Positions 1 to 10,102 are shown, numbered from the stretch's first letter. The stretch is 64,000 nt of DNA from an uncultured Pelagibacteraceae bacterium (GCA_902624045.1 CACNVX010000001.1:90529-154528); one strand, 5' to 3'. Numbers and translations: made by a program. Notes: generated by a model not told the origin, from the letters alone.

Positions 1-1253
1 TTAGAACCAATTATTTTTACTAAATAAATTTTATTTTCACTACTATTAACCAAAGCAAACGAGTTTATGGGTAGGGCGAAAAGCATTTTTATTGAGTTAA
101 TTTCAAAAAGTTTATTGTCATTAACAGATTTTATAGAGTCGTATTTTGCACCATTGCCAACTAATTCATTAAATTTATTGTTATCAAATTTTTTATCCTG
201 TATTTCTTGAAAAATTTTTCTATTAAAATCAAACTTTCCTTTTTGGTATACCAATTCCCTTACTTCAGAATTTGTTTTATCATCATTCAAATTTGGAGCT
301 CTATCGTATTCTTTTTCGATATTATAAAGTAAAAAATTATCTCCACTTTCAATTAAATCTATCTTTGTTGATTTTTTTGAAAAAATTAAACTCTCATTTT
401 GCTGTTCATTACCATCAAGACTAAATTCATTTACCTCAATAACATTAATATCTAAATCTTCTATTAGAGAATCAAACGAATTACCCTGAGAGATGTTGTT
501 TTCAATTTTGTCTATTTTGTCAAAGAATTCTTGATTAAATTCCTCTACACCAATTAAATTTTTTGGATTTAAGATTACATATTTAAAGTCAATATATTCT
601 CTTTTTAATTGATCTTTATTTTCTTCTATAAATTTTTGAATATCAGCCTGAGTATAATCGTCTTTAGTTTTATATAGATTTTCCATATCAAAATATTCGA
701 TTTCCAAAGTTTTGTTATTTTCCTCGAATTTTTTATCTATTAAAAATCTTGGTGTAATTGTTCCTGCTCCAATAAAATCAAACAGATGTTTCTGTAGTTC
801 TCTATTCTTTAATTTTATTTCAAACATTTGAGCAGAAATATTATTTGAAAGCAAAAATTTTTCGTACTTAATTCTCTGAAAAACACCACTTTCATCTTGA
901 AAGTTTTTATTTTCCTTAATTGTCTTCAAAATTGTTTTTTCATTAATTGAAATATTAAAATCTTTAACTTCTAAATCAATTAGTGTTGTTGATATTAATC
1001 CTGATAAAAGTTCTTCGATAATATTGTTGTCAAGGTTATTTCTAATTGCATCTGCTGAAATCCCACTTTCATTTACATAATCCATAAAATCTTGTGTAGT
1101 TATATTAGTCTTATTTATTTTTGCTATATTGTTTTGATTGTTAGTACTAAATCCTCCTCCAAAACCTCCAAAGCCAAATGCGATAATAATTATTACAATT
1201 AAAACCAAACCTCCGAATTGTTTCCAGCCTAAGTTTTTAAGTTTTTCAATCAT
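1..1253 (-). CDS. PpiD/SurA-like periplasmic folding chaperone, partial
   Basis: This gene is absent from the ORF track because its stop lies left of the window; I translated it by hand. It starts at ATG 1253 (MIEKLKNLGWKQFGG), followed by one membrane helix (VLIVIIIIAFGFGG) and then a long Asn/Lys/Glu-rich helical region with no stop. The frame is still open at base 1, where it reads IYLVKIIGS. One N-terminal anchor followed by a SurA_N-like domain is the architecture of PpiD, an inner-membrane periplasmic folding helper near the Sec exit. It is divergent from tpiA with a 56-base gap. The parvulin domain itself cannot be confirmed from the piece seen. Family call good, exact name less so. 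Confidence 0.75.
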   Translation of the reverse strand, partial: MIEKLKNLGWKQFGGLVLIVIIIIAFGFGGFGGGFSTNNQNNIAKINKTNITTQDFMDYVNESGISADAIRNNLDNNIIEELLSGLISTTLIDLEVKDFNISINEKTILKTIKENKNFQDESGVFQRIKYEKFLLSNNISAQMFEIKLKNRELQKHLFDFIGAGTITPRFLIDKKFEENNKTLEIEYFDMENLYKTKDDYTQADIQKFIEENKDQLKREYIDFKYVILNPKNLIGVEEFNQEFFDKIDKIENNISQGNSFDSLIEDLDINVIEVNEFSLDGNEQQNESLIFSKKSTKIDLIESGDNFLLYNIEKEYDRAPNLNDDKTNSEVRELVYQKGKFDFNRKIFQEIQDKKFDNNKFNELVGNGAKYDSIKSVNDNKLFEINSIKMLFALPINSFALVNSSENKIYLVKIIGS

Positions 1254-1309
1254 AACGTTATAAATTTATTGATCTGTAAAAAACAAATCTATAGATTAAA
1301 AAGTCAATT

Positions 1310-2050
1310 ATGACAAATAAATATATATATTTTGTAGCTAATTGGAAAATGTTTGGTGATTTAAAAACTCTAAATTCACTTGATAAGGTAATAAAGTTTT
1401 CAAAAACCAGTAAAAAAAATAAGTTTAGAATAATTTATTGTCCCCCTAGCACTCTAATTCGACCTTTATCAAAACGACTAAAAAAAACTAAAATAGAAAT
1501 AGGTGCTCAAAATTGTCATCAAAGCTATGACTTTGGAGCAAACACAGGCCAGATAAATTCTAAAATGCTTAAAAGTGTGGGTGCAAAATATGTCATTATT
1601 GGTCACTCAGAAAATAGACAATTAGGAGAGGATGATAAATTGATCAATTTAAAAATTAAAAGTGCATTAAAAGCTGGTTTAAAAATTATTTTCTGTATTG
1701 GTGAAACATTAAGAGAAAAAAGAAATAAAAAAACTAATCAAGTCTTAGCAAAACAAATAAAAAATGGATTAAGTTCAATAAATAATAAATCAAAAATATT
1801 TATAGCCTATGAACCTGTGTGGTCGATAGGATCTGGTTTAATCCCAAAATCTGAAGATCTAAAAAATTCAATTGCTTTCATAAAAAGTAAATTTGGTAAA
1901 AAATCCCCAAAAATTTTGTATGGCGGATCTGTAAATGGTAACAACATAGACAAATTAAAAATTATTACTGGCATAAATGGTTTTTTAGTAGGTAGTGCCT
2001 CACAAAATTCAAAGAAATTTATTGATATAATTAAAAAATCCATTAATTAG
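1310..2050 (+). CDS. tpiA: Triosephosphate isomerase
   Basis: Interconverts dihydroxyacetone phosphate and glyceraldehyde 3-phosphate in the cytoplasm. The 246-residue length fits the family. Substrate lysine is in NWKM (K13), the catalytic histidine in IGHSENR (H99) and the catalytic glutamate in AYEPVWSIG (E168). The phosphate-binding GGSV motif is near the C-terminus. It opens a plus-strand run tpiA-secG-pyrG-kdsA-eno. Two glycolytic enzymes (tpiA, eno) sit within 5 kb. Nothing looks degraded. Confidence 0.97.
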   Translation: MTNKYIYFVANWKMFGDLKTLNSLDKVIKFSKTSKKNKFRIIYCPPSTLIRPLSKRLKKTKIEIGAQNCHQSYDFGANTGQINSKMLKSVGAKYVIIGHSENRQLGEDDKLINLKIKSALKAGLKIIFCIGETLREKRNKKTNQVLAKQIKNGLSSINNKSKIFIAYEPVWSIGSGLIPKSEDLKNSIAFIKSKFGKKSPKILYGGSVNGNNIDKLKIITGINGFLVGSASQNSKKFIDIIKKSIN

Positions 2051-2056
2051 ACCCAC

Positions 2057-2356
2057 ATGGAAACATTATTACTTGTAATTAACATAATACTTGCTGTTAT
2101 TCTGGTTTTATTAGTTTTATTACAAAAATCAGAAGGCGGAGCATTAGGTATTGGCGTCTCGCAGGAAAATTTTATGTTATCTAGATCAGCAGGCAGCTTT
2201 ATGACAAAAGCTACTGCAATTATAGCCACACTTTTTATTATTTGCAGTTTAGCTCTTACAATTATTTCAAGATCAGAACTTACCCCTACAGGCTCAGTAT
2301 TGGATACTATTGAGGAAAAAACTGAAGATACACCTTCAATTCCAGAAAATAATTAA
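2057..2356 (+). CDS. secG: Preprotein translocase subunit SecG
   Basis: Small integral membrane subunit that assists SecYE. The 99 residues show two hydrophobic segments: residues about 3-22 (LLLVINIILAVILVLLVLLQ) and about 50-70 (FMTKATAIIATLFIICSLAL). The conserved QKSEGGALG-type turn lies between them, followed by a short acidic tail. It starts six bases after the tpiA stop. The gene order tpiA-secG-pyrG is common in proteobacteria and supports the call. Confidence 0.93.
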   Translation: METLLLVINIILAVILVLLVLLQKSEGGALGIGVSQENFMLSRSAGSFMTKATAIIATLFIICSLALTIISRSELTPTGSVLDTIEEKTEDTPSIPENN

Positions 2357-2400
2357 TTAATCCTTTTCAATTCTTTTTTTATTCGCTATAAGATACTTCC

Positions 2401-4017
2401 ATGGCGCGATATATATTCGTAACTGGCGGCGTGGTTTCATCTTTAGGCAAAGGTCTCTCTTCAGCATCCCTAGCATATTTATTACAATCAAGAGGTTATA
2501 AAGTTCGTTTAAGAAAATTAGATCCCTATCTAAATGTTGATCCAGGAACAATGAGCCCATTCCAGCATGGTGAAGTATATGTAACCGATGATGGAGCTGA
2601 AACAGATTTAGATCTCGGTCATTATGAGAGGTTTTCTGGAGTAACAGCTAAAAAATCAGACAATATTACTACAGGTAAAATTTATAATGATGTTCTAAAA
2701 AAAGAACGAAAAGGGGAATATTTAGGCAAAACAGTTCAAGTCATCCCTCATATAACTGATCGGATTAAACAGTTTATAAAAAATGATTCATCCAAAGAAG
2801 ATTTTGTAATTTGTGAAATTGGTGGAATAGTGGGGGATATTGAGAGTTTACCATTTGTAGAAGCAATAAGACAATTTGCAAACGACGTTAGTAAAAAGAA
2901 TGCATTATTCATTCACTTAACATTAGTGCCATACTTGAAAGCATCTGATGAAATAAAAACTAAGCCAACTCAACATTCAGTTAAAGAATTAAGAAGCATT
3001 GGTATACAGCCAGATATAATAATTTGTAGATCTGAAAGACCTATACCCTTAGATCATAGAAAGAAAATTTCATTGTTTTGTAATGTAGATATTAAAAATG
3101 TAATTGAAACAGTTGATGTTAAAACTATTTATGAAGCACCGATTAGTTTTTTTAATCAAAAATTAGATATTCAAGTTTTAAATTATTTTAAATTAAGATC
3201 AAAAAAACCTGCAAATTTGAAACCTTGGAAAAAAATTACAAAAGTTATCTTACAAAATAAAAAACAAGTTAATATAGCAATAATTGGTAAGTATGTAGAA
3301 CTAAAAGATGCATACAAATCTTTGGATGAAGCACTTACTCATGGAGGTATTAATAATAATATTAAAGTTAACTTAGTAAGAATTGACTCAGAAAAATTAA
3401 AAGTTTCTGAGATTAAGAAAAAACTTAATAATATTTCAGGAATTTTAATTCCAGGTGGATTTGGCAAAAGAGGAACAGATGGTAAAATCGAATCTATAAA
3501 ATATGCTAGAAAGAATAAAATCCCTTTTTTTGGTATTTGTTACGGAATGCAAATGGCAATAATTGAATTTGCTAGAAACCAATTAAATTTAAAAAAAGCA
3601 ACATCAAGTGAATTCAATAAGAAAGGTTTGCCTATTATAGGTCTTATCAATGAGTGGACAAAAAATGGTATAAAAATGAAAGGCACTGATAAAAATCTAG
3701 GTGGTACGATGAGACTTGGTTCTTATGATGCAAAATTAAAGGAAAATTCAAAAATAAGAAAAATTTACAAAGCAAGATTAATAAAAGAAAGACATCGACA
3801 TAGATATGAAGTTAACATTGCCTTCAAAGACAAATTTGAAAAAAAAGGTATGATTTTTTCAGGATTATCACCAGATAATAAGCTTCCAGAGATTATAGAG
3901 TTAAAAAATCATCCTTGGTTTATAGGTGTTCAATTTCATCCAGAATTTAAATCTAGACCTTTGGCACCTCATCCTTTATTCTCATCATTTATCAAGGCAG
4001 CAAAAAATCATAAATGA
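2401..4017 (+). CDS. pyrG: CTP synthase
   Basis: Makes CTP from UTP, ATP and glutamine. The 538-residue protein has the N-terminal synthetase domain with the start-proximal [13 protein letters not shown] loop. A C-terminal class I glutamine amidotransferase domain follows, with nucleophile cysteine in [10 protein letters not shown] and the His-Glu pair in QFHPEF. Length is normal. Its stop overlaps the start of kdsA by four bases (ATGA), so the two are translationally coupled. Confidence 0.98.
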   Translation: MARYIFVTGGVVSSLGKGLSSASLAYLLQSRGYKVRLRKLDPYLNVDPGTMSPFQHGEVYVTDDGAETDLDLGHYERFSGVTAKKSDNITTGKIYNDVLKKERKGEYLGKTVQVIPHITDRIKQFIKNDSSKEDFVICEIGGIVGDIESLPFVEAIRQFANDVSKKNALFIHLTLVPYLKASDEIKTKPTQHSVKELRSIGIQPDIIICRSERPIPLDHRKKISLFCNVDIKNVIETVDVKTIYEAPISFFNQKLDIQVLNYFKLRSKKPANLKPWKKITKVILQNKKQVNIAIIGKYVELKDAYKSLDEALTHGGINNNIKVNLVRIDSEKLKVSEIKKKLNNISGILIPGGFGKRGTDGKIESIKYARKNKIPFFGICYGMQMAIIEFARNQLNLKKATSSEFNKKGLPIIGLINEWTKNGIKMKGTDKNLGGTMRLGSYDAKLKENSKIRKIYKARLIKERHRHRYEVNIAFKDKFEKKGMIFSGLSPDNKLPEIIELKNHPWFIGVQFHPEFKSRPLAPHPLFSSFIKAAKNHK

Positions 4018-4838
4018 GTAGCATTAAAGTAAATTGTGGAAATATAGAAATTTCAAATGATAATAAAATTTGTGTTATTGCCGGGCCCTGCCAACTTGAA
4101 AGTGAACAACACGCAATGGAAATGGCAGGAAAAATTCAAGAAATAACTAAAAAATTGGGACTTGGGTTTATTTATAAAACCTCATTTGATAAAGCTAATA
4201 GAACCAGTTTGAAAGGGAAAAGAGGCGCAGGTCTTGAAGCATCATTGCCAGTTTTTGATAAAATTAAAAAAGAATTCAATGTTTCAATTTTGACTGATAT
4301 TCATAATGCTGAACAATGTTCTAGAGTAGCAAAACATGTTGATATAATTCAGATACCAGCTTTCTTATGTAGACAAACAGATTTACTAATTGCTGCAGCA
4401 AAAACAAATAAAATTATTAATGTTAAAAAGGGTCAGTTCTTAGCACCATGGGACATGGTTAATGTAACAAAAAAAATTTCAGAATCCGGAAATCAAAATA
4501 TTTTAGTAACTGAAAGAGGAGCGAGCTTTGGTTACAATACTTTAGTATCTGACATGAGATCTATACCTATTATGGCAAAGAATGGTTATCCTGTAATTTT
4601 TGATGCAACACATTCAGTACAACAACCAGGCGGACATGGCGATTCTTCTGGTGGACAAAGAGAATTTGTAGAATACTTATCAAGAGCAGCAGTAGCTGTT
4701 GGTGTTGCAGGAGTATTTATTGAAACCCATCAAGATCCAGACAATGCACCTTCTGATGGACCAAACATGGTACCATTGAATAAATTAGAGAATCTATTAA
4801 AACAATTAAAGGATATAGATAATCTGATTAAAAAATAG
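4014..4838 (+). CDS. kdsA: 3-deoxy-8-phosphooctulonate (KDO-8-P) synthase
   Basis: Condenses phosphoenolpyruvate with arabinose 5-phosphate for the KDO of lipopolysaccharide inner core. The 274 residues carry the family hallmarks: the AGPCQLES entrance motif, [11 protein letters not shown], a [11 protein letters not shown] stretch, and THSVQQPGG near the end. Its presence implies a KDO-containing outer membrane. It is coupled to pyrG upstream, and its stop shares one base with the GTG start of eno. Confidence 0.97.
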   Translation: MSSIKVNCGNIEISNDNKICVIAGPCQLESEQHAMEMAGKIQEITKKLGLGFIYKTSFDKANRTSLKGKRGAGLEASLPVFDKIKKEFNVSILTDIHNAEQCSRVAKHVDIIQIPAFLCRQTDLLIAAAKTNKIINVKKGQFLAPWDMVNVTKKISESGNQNILVTERGASFGYNTLVSDMRSIPIMAKNGYPVIFDATHSVQQPGGHGDSSGGQREFVEYLSRAAVAVGVAGVFIETHQDPDNAPSDGPNMVPLNKLENLLKQLKDIDNLIKK

Positions 4839-6094
4839 TGAGCAAAATTTTAAAAGTAAAAGCACGTCAAGTATTTGACAGCAGAGGAAATCCAACTATA
4901 GAGGCAGAAGTTTACATCAAAAATAATAGTGCATCTGCTATTTGTCCATCAGGTGCTTCCACTGGAACTTTTGAAGCTTTTGAAAAAAGAGATAAGAGTA
5001 ATAAACGTTATTTAGGAAAAAGTGTTTTAAATGCAGTTAATTTAGTTAACACAAAAATTTCTAAAACACTAAAAGGACAAAGTATTCACAACCAAGAAAG
5101 AATTGATGCGTTGCTAATCAATCTCGATGGTACTAGACAAAAAACTAAGTTGGGTGCTAATTCGATGTTGGCTGTTTCTATGGCTGTTAAAAAACTTTCA
5201 GCTAAAGCAAAAAAAAAGCCTTTATATAAAACTTTTTTCAAAAAAAATAATTTTCATTTACCATATCCATTAATGAATATTATTAATGGTGGAGCCCACG
5301 CAAATAATGGTCTTAGAATTCAAGAATTTATGATCAGACCAGATTGTGCAAAAAGTTTTTCTGAAGCTATGAGAATTTGTTTTATAGTCATTAAAAACTT
5401 AAGAAAATTGATTAAAGATAAAGGTCTATCAACATCTGTAGGAGATGAAGGTGGATTTGCCCCAATGATTAACAGTAATAATCAAGCACTTGATTTGATT
5501 GTCACTGCAATTAAAAAATCTGGATTTATTAATGGTAAAGATGTTTCAATTTGTTTAGATGTGGCTGCTAATGAATTATTTAAAAAAAATAAATATTCAG
5601 TGCATTCAAAAAGTTATATTTCAGTAGAAAAAACCATTAAGGAATATAAAAAGATAATAAAAAAATATAAAATCAAATCTATTGAAGATCCCTTTGCAGA
5701 AAATGACTGGTTAGCGTGGAACAAATTAATGAAATCAACTAAAAAGGTTCAAATTGTTGGAGATGATTTGTATGTAACAAATCTTGAAAGATTAAAAAAA
5801 GGATTCTTGAACATTTCATCAAATTCTATTTTAATAAAGCTAAATCAAATTGGCACTGTTTCAGAGACAATCGATGTAATTAAATTTGCTCAAACTATTG
5901 GTTATAAAACTATTATTTCTCATAGATCTGGTGATAGTGAAGACACATTTATTGCTGATTTAGCAGTAGGAACTAACTCAAATCAAATTAAAACAGGATC
6001 GTTAGCTAGATCTGAAAGGGTTGCAAAATATAATCAATTGATACGTATAGAGGAAGAGCTTGGAAAAAAAGCCAAGATGAATAAAATCGATTAA
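4838..6094 (+). CDS. eno: Enolase
   Basis: Dehydrates 2-phosphoglycerate to phosphoenolpyruvate. The start is GTG 4838, overlapping the kdsA stop. Recognisable motifs in the 418 residues are ARQVFDSRGNPT, PSGASTG, the Mg-site SIEDPFAENDW, and ISHRSGDSEDTFIADLAV with the catalytic loop. It is slightly shorter than the usual 425-430 residues, from small trims only. The stop overlaps the start of the ftsB-like gene by one base. Confidence 0.97.
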   Translation: MSKILKVKARQVFDSRGNPTIEAEVYIKNNSASAICPSGASTGTFEAFEKRDKSNKRYLGKSVLNAVNLVNTKISKTLKGQSIHNQERIDALLINLDGTRQKTKLGANSMLAVSMAVKKLSAKAKKKPLYKTFFKKNNFHLPYPLMNIINGGAHANNGLRIQEFMIRPDCAKSFSEAMRICFIVIKNLRKLIKDKGLSTSVGDEGGFAPMINSNNQALDLIVTAIKKSGFINGKDVSICLDVAANELFKKNKYSVHSKSYISVEKTIKEYKKIIKKYKIKSIEDPFAENDWLAWNKLMKSTKKVQIVGDDLYVTNLERLKKGFLNISSNSILIKLNQIGTVSETIDVIKFAQTIGYKTIISHRSGDSEDTFIADLAVGTNSNQIKTGSLARSERVAKYNQLIRIEEELGKKAKMNKID

Positions 6095-6396
6095 TGCTTC
6101 GATTAATAAAAAGAAACTATTATCTATTAATATCTCTTTTTCTAATTTTATATTTTAGTTTTAATTTAATGTCTGGTGAAAGGGGTCTTTTTTCATACAT
6201 AGATAAGAAAGAGATTTTGTCTGACTTGAAAAATCAAGAATTATCCTTAACTAGTAGTATAAAAGATATTAATCGTAAAAATTCATTATTAAGTAACAAT
6301 CTAGATTTGGACTTTATAGAAATTTTAATTAGAGAACGGTTCTTATTTGGAAAAGAAAATGAAACAATTTATATTATAAAAAAGAATGAAAACTAA
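6094..6396 (+). CDS. FtsB/DivIC-family septum protein
   Basis: A 100-residue bitopic membrane protein: a short basic N-terminus, one helix at about 10-26 ([18 protein letters not shown]), a GERGLFSY turn typical of DivIC/FtsB proteins, a coiled-coil-like stretch, and a C-terminal [13 protein letters not shown] segment. FtsB-type proteins bridge FtsL and FtsQ in the divisome. Position right after eno matches the alphaproteobacterial arrangement eno-ftsB. It overlaps lipA by 11 bases. The function is inferred from family and context. Confidence 0.85.
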   Translation: MLRLIKRNYYLLISLFLILYFSFNLMSGERGLFSYIDKKEILSDLKNQELSLTSSIKDINRKNSLLSNNLDLDFIEILIRERFLFGKENETIYIIKKNEN

Positions 6397-7330
6397 AGTT
6401 AGGCATCCTGAAAAAGTAAATAAACCTATAAACCCAATTAAAAAAAAACCTGATTGGATAAGATCAAAATTATCAAACAGTAGGGAGTTTTTTTTAACCA
6501 AAACAGTAGTCAATCAAAACAATTTAGTAACTGTTTGTCAGGAAGCTAATTGTCCAAACATAACTGAATGTTGGAGCAAGAGACATGCAACATTTATGAT
6601 TATGGGAGATACGTGTACAAGAGCGTGTGCTTTTTGTGACGTAAAGACAGGTAAACCTGAAAGTTTAGATCCATTTGAACCCTATAAAATTTCTAATGCT
6701 GTAAAAAAATTAAATCTAAAACATGTTGTTATTACTTCAGTAGATAGAGATGATCTTGATGATGGTGGATCAAATCATTTTTATAAAGTAATCGAAGCTA
6801 CACGTAAAAGAAATCCGAAAACTTCTATTGAGGTTTTAACACCAGATTTCCTAAGAAAAGGTGAAGCATATAAAAAACTTCTAGAGGCTGACTTAGATGT
6901 TTTCAACCATAACATTGAGACTGTCCCACGTCTTTATCTGAAAGTAAGACCTGGTGCGAGATATTTTGGATCTTTAGAGCTTTTAAAAAATGTAAAAAAA
7001 TTTAATAAAAAAGTATTTACAAAATCTGGGTTAATGGTTGGTCTTGGTGAAGAGAAAGATGAATTAATTCAAGTAATGGATGATTTGAGATCGGCAGAGG
7101 TAGACTTTTTAACTATAGGTCAATATTTGCAACCTTCACCTAAGCATCATCCATTGAGCAGGTATTATCATCCAGATGAATTTAAAGATTTAGAAAATAT
7201 TGCTAAAACCAAAGGCTTCTTATTAGTTTCATCTTCACCATTAACCAGGTCATCATATCATGCGGACGAAGATTTTGCTAAATTACAAAAAAATAGATTA
7301 GAATTAATCAATGCCCAAAGCTTCAGTTAA
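6386..7330 (+). CDS. lipA: Lipoyl synthase
   Basis: Radical-SAM enzyme that inserts two sulfurs into octanoyl groups on E2/H proteins. The auxiliary cluster cysteines appear as [12 protein letters not shown] and the radical-SAM cluster as CTRACAFC. The C-terminal RSSYHADE block carries the conserved serine ligand. At 314 residues it is normal. It lies directly after the ftsB-like gene. In many alphaproteobacteria the pyruvate dehydrogenase genes fill this gap; here they do not. It overlaps the next gene by 20 bases. Confidence 0.97.
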   Translation: MKTKVRHPEKVNKPINPIKKKPDWIRSKLSNSREFFLTKTVVNQNNLVTVCQEANCPNITECWSKRHATFMIMGDTCTRACAFCDVKTGKPESLDPFEPYKISNAVKKLNLKHVVITSVDRDDLDDGGSNHFYKVIEATRKRNPKTSIEVLTPDFLRKGEAYKKLLEADLDVFNHNIETVPRLYLKVRPGARYFGSLELLKNVKKFNKKVFTKSGLMVGLGEEKDELIQVMDDLRSAEVDFLTIGQYLQPSPKHHPLSRYYHPDEFKDLENIAKTKGFLLVSSSPLTRSSYHADEDFAKLQKNRLELINAQSFS

Positions 7331-7766
7331 GAGATTAATTGAATGTAAAAAAGATCAACTTGTTGATTTAGTACTTGATATTGAAAAATATCCAGAATTT
7401 GTTCCATTTTGTTTGGCATCACATGTTTACGAGAGAAACAATAAGGGAGATCATACATTCATAATTGCTGATCTTACAATTGGCAAAGGTCCTTTTAAAG
7501 ACACTTATAAAAGTGATGTTAGATTTGATAAAGAGAAAAGTATTATAAATGTAACAAATATTGGCGGCCCATTAAACCATCTTAAAAATAATTGGAAATT
7601 TGTAGAATCTGACAACAGCACTGAAATTTTGTTTGATATAGACTTTGAAATTGAAAATAAATTTCTTAATCTAGTAATGACAAAGTCTTTTCAGTATGGA
7701 CTTAATAAAATAGCAGATGCATTTCAAGAAAGAGCTCAGAAATTGTATCAATTTAATAAAAGTTAA
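7311..7766 (+). CDS. RatA/COQ10-family START-like protein
   Basis: A 151-residue SRPBCC/polyketide-cyclase fold protein. It begins [28 protein letters not shown], the characteristic Coq10/RatA opening, and ends in a helix ([20 protein letters not shown]). Such proteins bind ubiquinone-like lipids (Coq10); E. coli RatA is linked to ribosome association. In alphaproteobacteria it commonly follows lipA, as here, where it starts inside the lipA 3' end. Exact role is not resolved by sequence. Confidence 0.88.
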   Translation: MPKASVKRLIECKKDQLVDLVLDIEKYPEFVPFCLASHVYERNNKGDHTFIIADLTIGKGPFKDTYKSDVRFDKEKSIINVTNIGGPLNHLKNNWKFVESDNSTEILFDIDFEIENKFLNLVMTKSFQYGLNKIADAFQERAQKLYQFNKS

Positions 7767-7779
7767 ATAAAGGAAATTT

Positions 7780-7995
7780 ATGAAAAATGTAGAAAAAAAA
7801 AGGCACTTGGCTAAAACTATAACATGGAGAATTATAGCTAGTGCAGATACTTTTTTAATAGCATGGTTAATCACAGGTCAATTTGATTGGGCTGGAGCAA
7901 TTGCTGGATTTGAAGTGATAACAAAAATGTTCTTATATTATTTCCACGAGCGGGCATGGTATAAATTTAGTAAATTTGGAGTAAGTAGAAAATAA
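7780..7995 (+). CDS. DUF2061 small membrane protein
   Basis: A 71-residue protein with the DUF2061 pattern: a conserved KTITWRIIASADTFLIAWLITG opening, a second hydrophobic stretch GAIAGFEVITKMFLYYF, and a C-terminal HERAWYKF motif. Two membrane segments are likely. The family has no assigned function. An aaggaa ribosome site precedes the ATG by about six bases. It converges on suhB with only seven bases between stops. Confidence 0.85.
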   Translation: MKNVEKKRHLAKTITWRIIASADTFLIAWLITGQFDWAGAIAGFEVITKMFLYYFHERAWYKFSKFGVSRK

Positions 7996-8002
7996 ATTAA
8001 TA

Positions 8003-8785
8003 TTAATGTATCTTTAGGTTTTCAATAATCTGATCATGTATCAAAGCATTACTTGCCAAAATATCTGAGTTTTTTATTGTCCAACTTTTACCATTTGGTT
8101 GAGTTATTTTGCCTCCAGCTTCTTTAACTATAAGCACACCAGAACACATATCCCATAAATTTAAATTTCTTTGCCAAAAAGCATCAGTTTTACCGGATGC
8201 TACTAAAGTTAAATCAATTGCGGCTGATCCTGTGCACCTAAAGCCAGAACATTTTTTTGCTATATTATCTATCTCAGATAAATAATTTTTATATCCTCGA
8301 TTAGCATGTGGTATTGTCGCTCCAATTAAGCAGTTATCAATAAAATTTTTTTTTGATACCATTATTTTCTTGTCATTACACCAAGAACCTTTACCTTTAG
8401 ATGCAAAGTAAAACTCATTTGAAATTGGATTAAATATAATTCCATCAGTAATTTCATTTTTATAAATTCTGCCAATCACTATTCCAAGAGCAGGTAACCC
8501 GTGAATAAAGTTTGTAGTTCCATCAATTGGATCAATAACTATAGTCTCGTCATTACCTTTTAATGGATCAGACTCCTCAGTAATATATGAAGAGTTTGGA
8601 AAATGTTTTTTTAATATTTTAATTAGAATATTTTCAGTTTCCAAATCCGTTGAGGTAACAAAGTCGCCCAAATCTTTTGACTGAACCTTTGCCTCTGAAA
8701 TTTTTCCAAACTCTTTAATAATTAATTTACCTGCTTCCCTAGCAGCATCTTCAAATATTTCTACTATTTCAGATTTTTTAGACAT
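8003..8785 (-). CDS. suhB: Inositol-1-monophosphatase family protein
   Basis: Mg-dependent, Li-sensitive phosphatase superfamily (SuhB/IMPase). The 260 residues show the metal-site motifs EESD, VIDPIDGTTNFIHGLP and LWDMCSGVLIVKEAGG in the expected order. Family members hydrolyse inositol phosphates, and in bacteria SuhB also binds transcription complexes; which applies here is not visible. It is divergent from the ABC transporter genes, with a 145-base gap that must hold both promoters. Confidence 0.93.
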   Translation of the reverse strand: MSKKSEIVEIFEDAAREAGKLIIKEFGKISEAKVQSKDLGDFVTSTDLETENILIKILKKHFPNSSYITEESDPLKGNDETIVIDPIDGTTNFIHGLPALGIVIGRIYKNEITDGIIFNPISNEFYFASKGKGSWCNDKKIMVSKKNFIDNCLIGATIPHANRGYKNYLSEIDNIAKKCSGFRCTGSAAIDLTLVASGKTDAFWQRNLNLWDMCSGVLIVKEAGGKITQPNGKSWTIKNSDILASNALIHDQIIENLKIH

Positions 8786-8848
8786 AAAAAAAAATACAAT
8801 TTATAGTTTAAATTAAAATAATCAAAACATGTAGATTTAATTAGATAA

Positions 8849-8898
8849 TTTAGAATAATTACAATTAACTTGTATACAACCTTTTATCTAGATAATAT
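8849..8898 (+). promoter_or_regulatory. Candidate promoter region of the ABC importer, with partial Irr-box-like element
   Basis: TTTAGAATAATTACAAT (8849-8865) matches the first half of the rhizobial Irr iron-control element TTTAGAA-N3-TTCTAAA completely, but the second half at only four of seven positions. Downstream lies a 10-base palindrome TTGTATACAA (8870-8879). Its first six bases could act as a weak -35, with TAATAT 17 bases on as -10. All of this is AT-rich pattern matching and only suggestive. Confidence 0.22.
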
Positions 8899-8930
8899 TT
8901 TTTATTATGACGTTAACTGATGGAGGAAAA

Positions 8931-10043
8931 ATGACTAAAACTAAAATTATTAGTTTAATTACTTCTTTCTTTTTTGGGCTTACTTTATTGTTTCAGCCAG
9001 TCGTTTCATTTGCAATGACTTTAGATGAATTGATTGCAGCCGCTCAAAAAGAGGGTGAAGTAAACACATATTGGCATTCAAGTCGTATGGGCAAAAAAGT
9101 TGCAGCAGCTTTTGAAGCTAAATATGGAATTAAAGTAAATGCAACAAAAATGAAAGATTCTGAAATGACAGAGAGAATTGTTAGAGAGGTTTCTTCAGGA
9201 AATGTAATTGTTGATCTAGTTGGATACGATGATGGACCTTTTTTGGATACAGTTTTAACTCCAAAAGGAATGGTAGAAAATTACGTACCACCCTATCTTG
9301 CGAAAGACATACCCGCTGACAGTCAGAAACCATTGATTTACTTATGGCAACCATTTGTAATAGGTTATAATTCTGAAACATACGGAGCAAGTTGTCCAAT
9401 AAAATCATTGTGGCAATTAACTGAAAAAGATTGGTCAGGAAGATTTCATATGTGGGATCCACGTATAGCCTCTTCTATGCTTCAAATGTTTTCAGCAATG
9501 GAAGATAGATCTGACGAATTAGCTGCTTCGTATAAAAAACACTATGGTAAAGATCTTAAAGTTTCAGAAGCAAATGCTGGATTAGAGTTTGTTAAAAGAT
9601 TAGCTCAAAATAATCCTGTTTTGTATAATGAAGATTATGAAATTGCTGTAGCTGTTGGAACAAAAGGTCAAAGTAAAGCTCCTATAGGAATTTATTCTTT
9701 AGGTAGACATAGAGAAAATGCTAAAAAAAATCTAGCATTAGCTTTGTGCGAGGTAGAACCATTTAAGGGTTTAAATCAACCAACATATATGCAGATCGTA
9801 AAAGGTGCTCCTCATCCAAATGCAGCAAGATTACTTGCTTATTATGTCCTTACTCAGGAAGGCGCAAATCCTTGGGTTGGTGTAGTTGGGGCATATTCCT
9901 CAAATTCTTCTCTCGGATCAAGTCCAGATAACCCGTATCCTACAGCAGAAGCGTGGAAAGGTACTTTATTAGTATCTAATAATACCAACGTTGCTAAACG
10001 TAGAGCGGATCTAATGGATTTTTGGATAAAACATAGTAAATAG
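8931..10043 (+). CDS. ABC transporter substrate-binding protein, ferric iron/aminoethylphosphonate type
   Basis: Periplasmic solute-binding protein of the family 1/11 cluster (AfuA, FutA, PhnS and AepX relatives). I place the start at ATG 8931, not the track's 8907, because GGAGG sits 5 bases before it and it yields a clean signal peptide (KTKIISLITSFFFGLTLLFQPVVSFA). The mature part opens MTLDELIAAAQKEGEV. The adjacent tyrosine pair that many ferric-binding relatives use for iron is not obvious, so the substrate could be iron, 2-aminoethylphosphonate or another compound. First gene of a binding protein-permease-ATPase cassette. Confidence 0.88.
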   Translation: MTKTKIISLITSFFFGLTLLFQPVVSFAMTLDELIAAAQKEGEVNTYWHSSRMGKKVAAAFEAKYGIKVNATKMKDSEMTERIVREVSSGNVIVDLVGYDDGPFLDTVLTPKGMVENYVPPYLAKDIPADSQKPLIYLWQPFVIGYNSETYGASCPIKSLWQLTEKDWSGRFHMWDPRIASSMLQMFSAMEDRSDELAASYKKHYGKDLKVSEANAGLEFVKRLAQNNPVLYNEDYEIAVAVGTKGQSKAPIGIYSLGRHRENAKKNLALALCEVEPFKGLNQPTYMQIVKGAPHPNAARLLAYYVLTQEGANPWVGVVGAYSSNSSLGSSPDNPYPTAEAWKGTLLVSNNTNVAKRRADLMDFWIKHSK

Positions 10044-10060
10044 TAAGTTAACTATAAATT

Positions 10061-10085
10061 AAGGCGGTGTAATTTACATCGCCTT
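10061..10085 (+). other. Intercistronic stem-loop after the binding-protein gene
   Basis: AAGGCGGTGTAA pairs with TTACATCGCCTT over 12 positions with one G-U wobble and almost no loop. No T-run follows on the plus strand (it is followed by A's), so it is not a classical terminator. A stem here is the usual way to stabilise or partly attenuate mRNA so that binding protein exceeds permease. Confidence 0.6.
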
Positions 10086-10102
10086 AAAAAAAAGAGGTTA
10101 AA

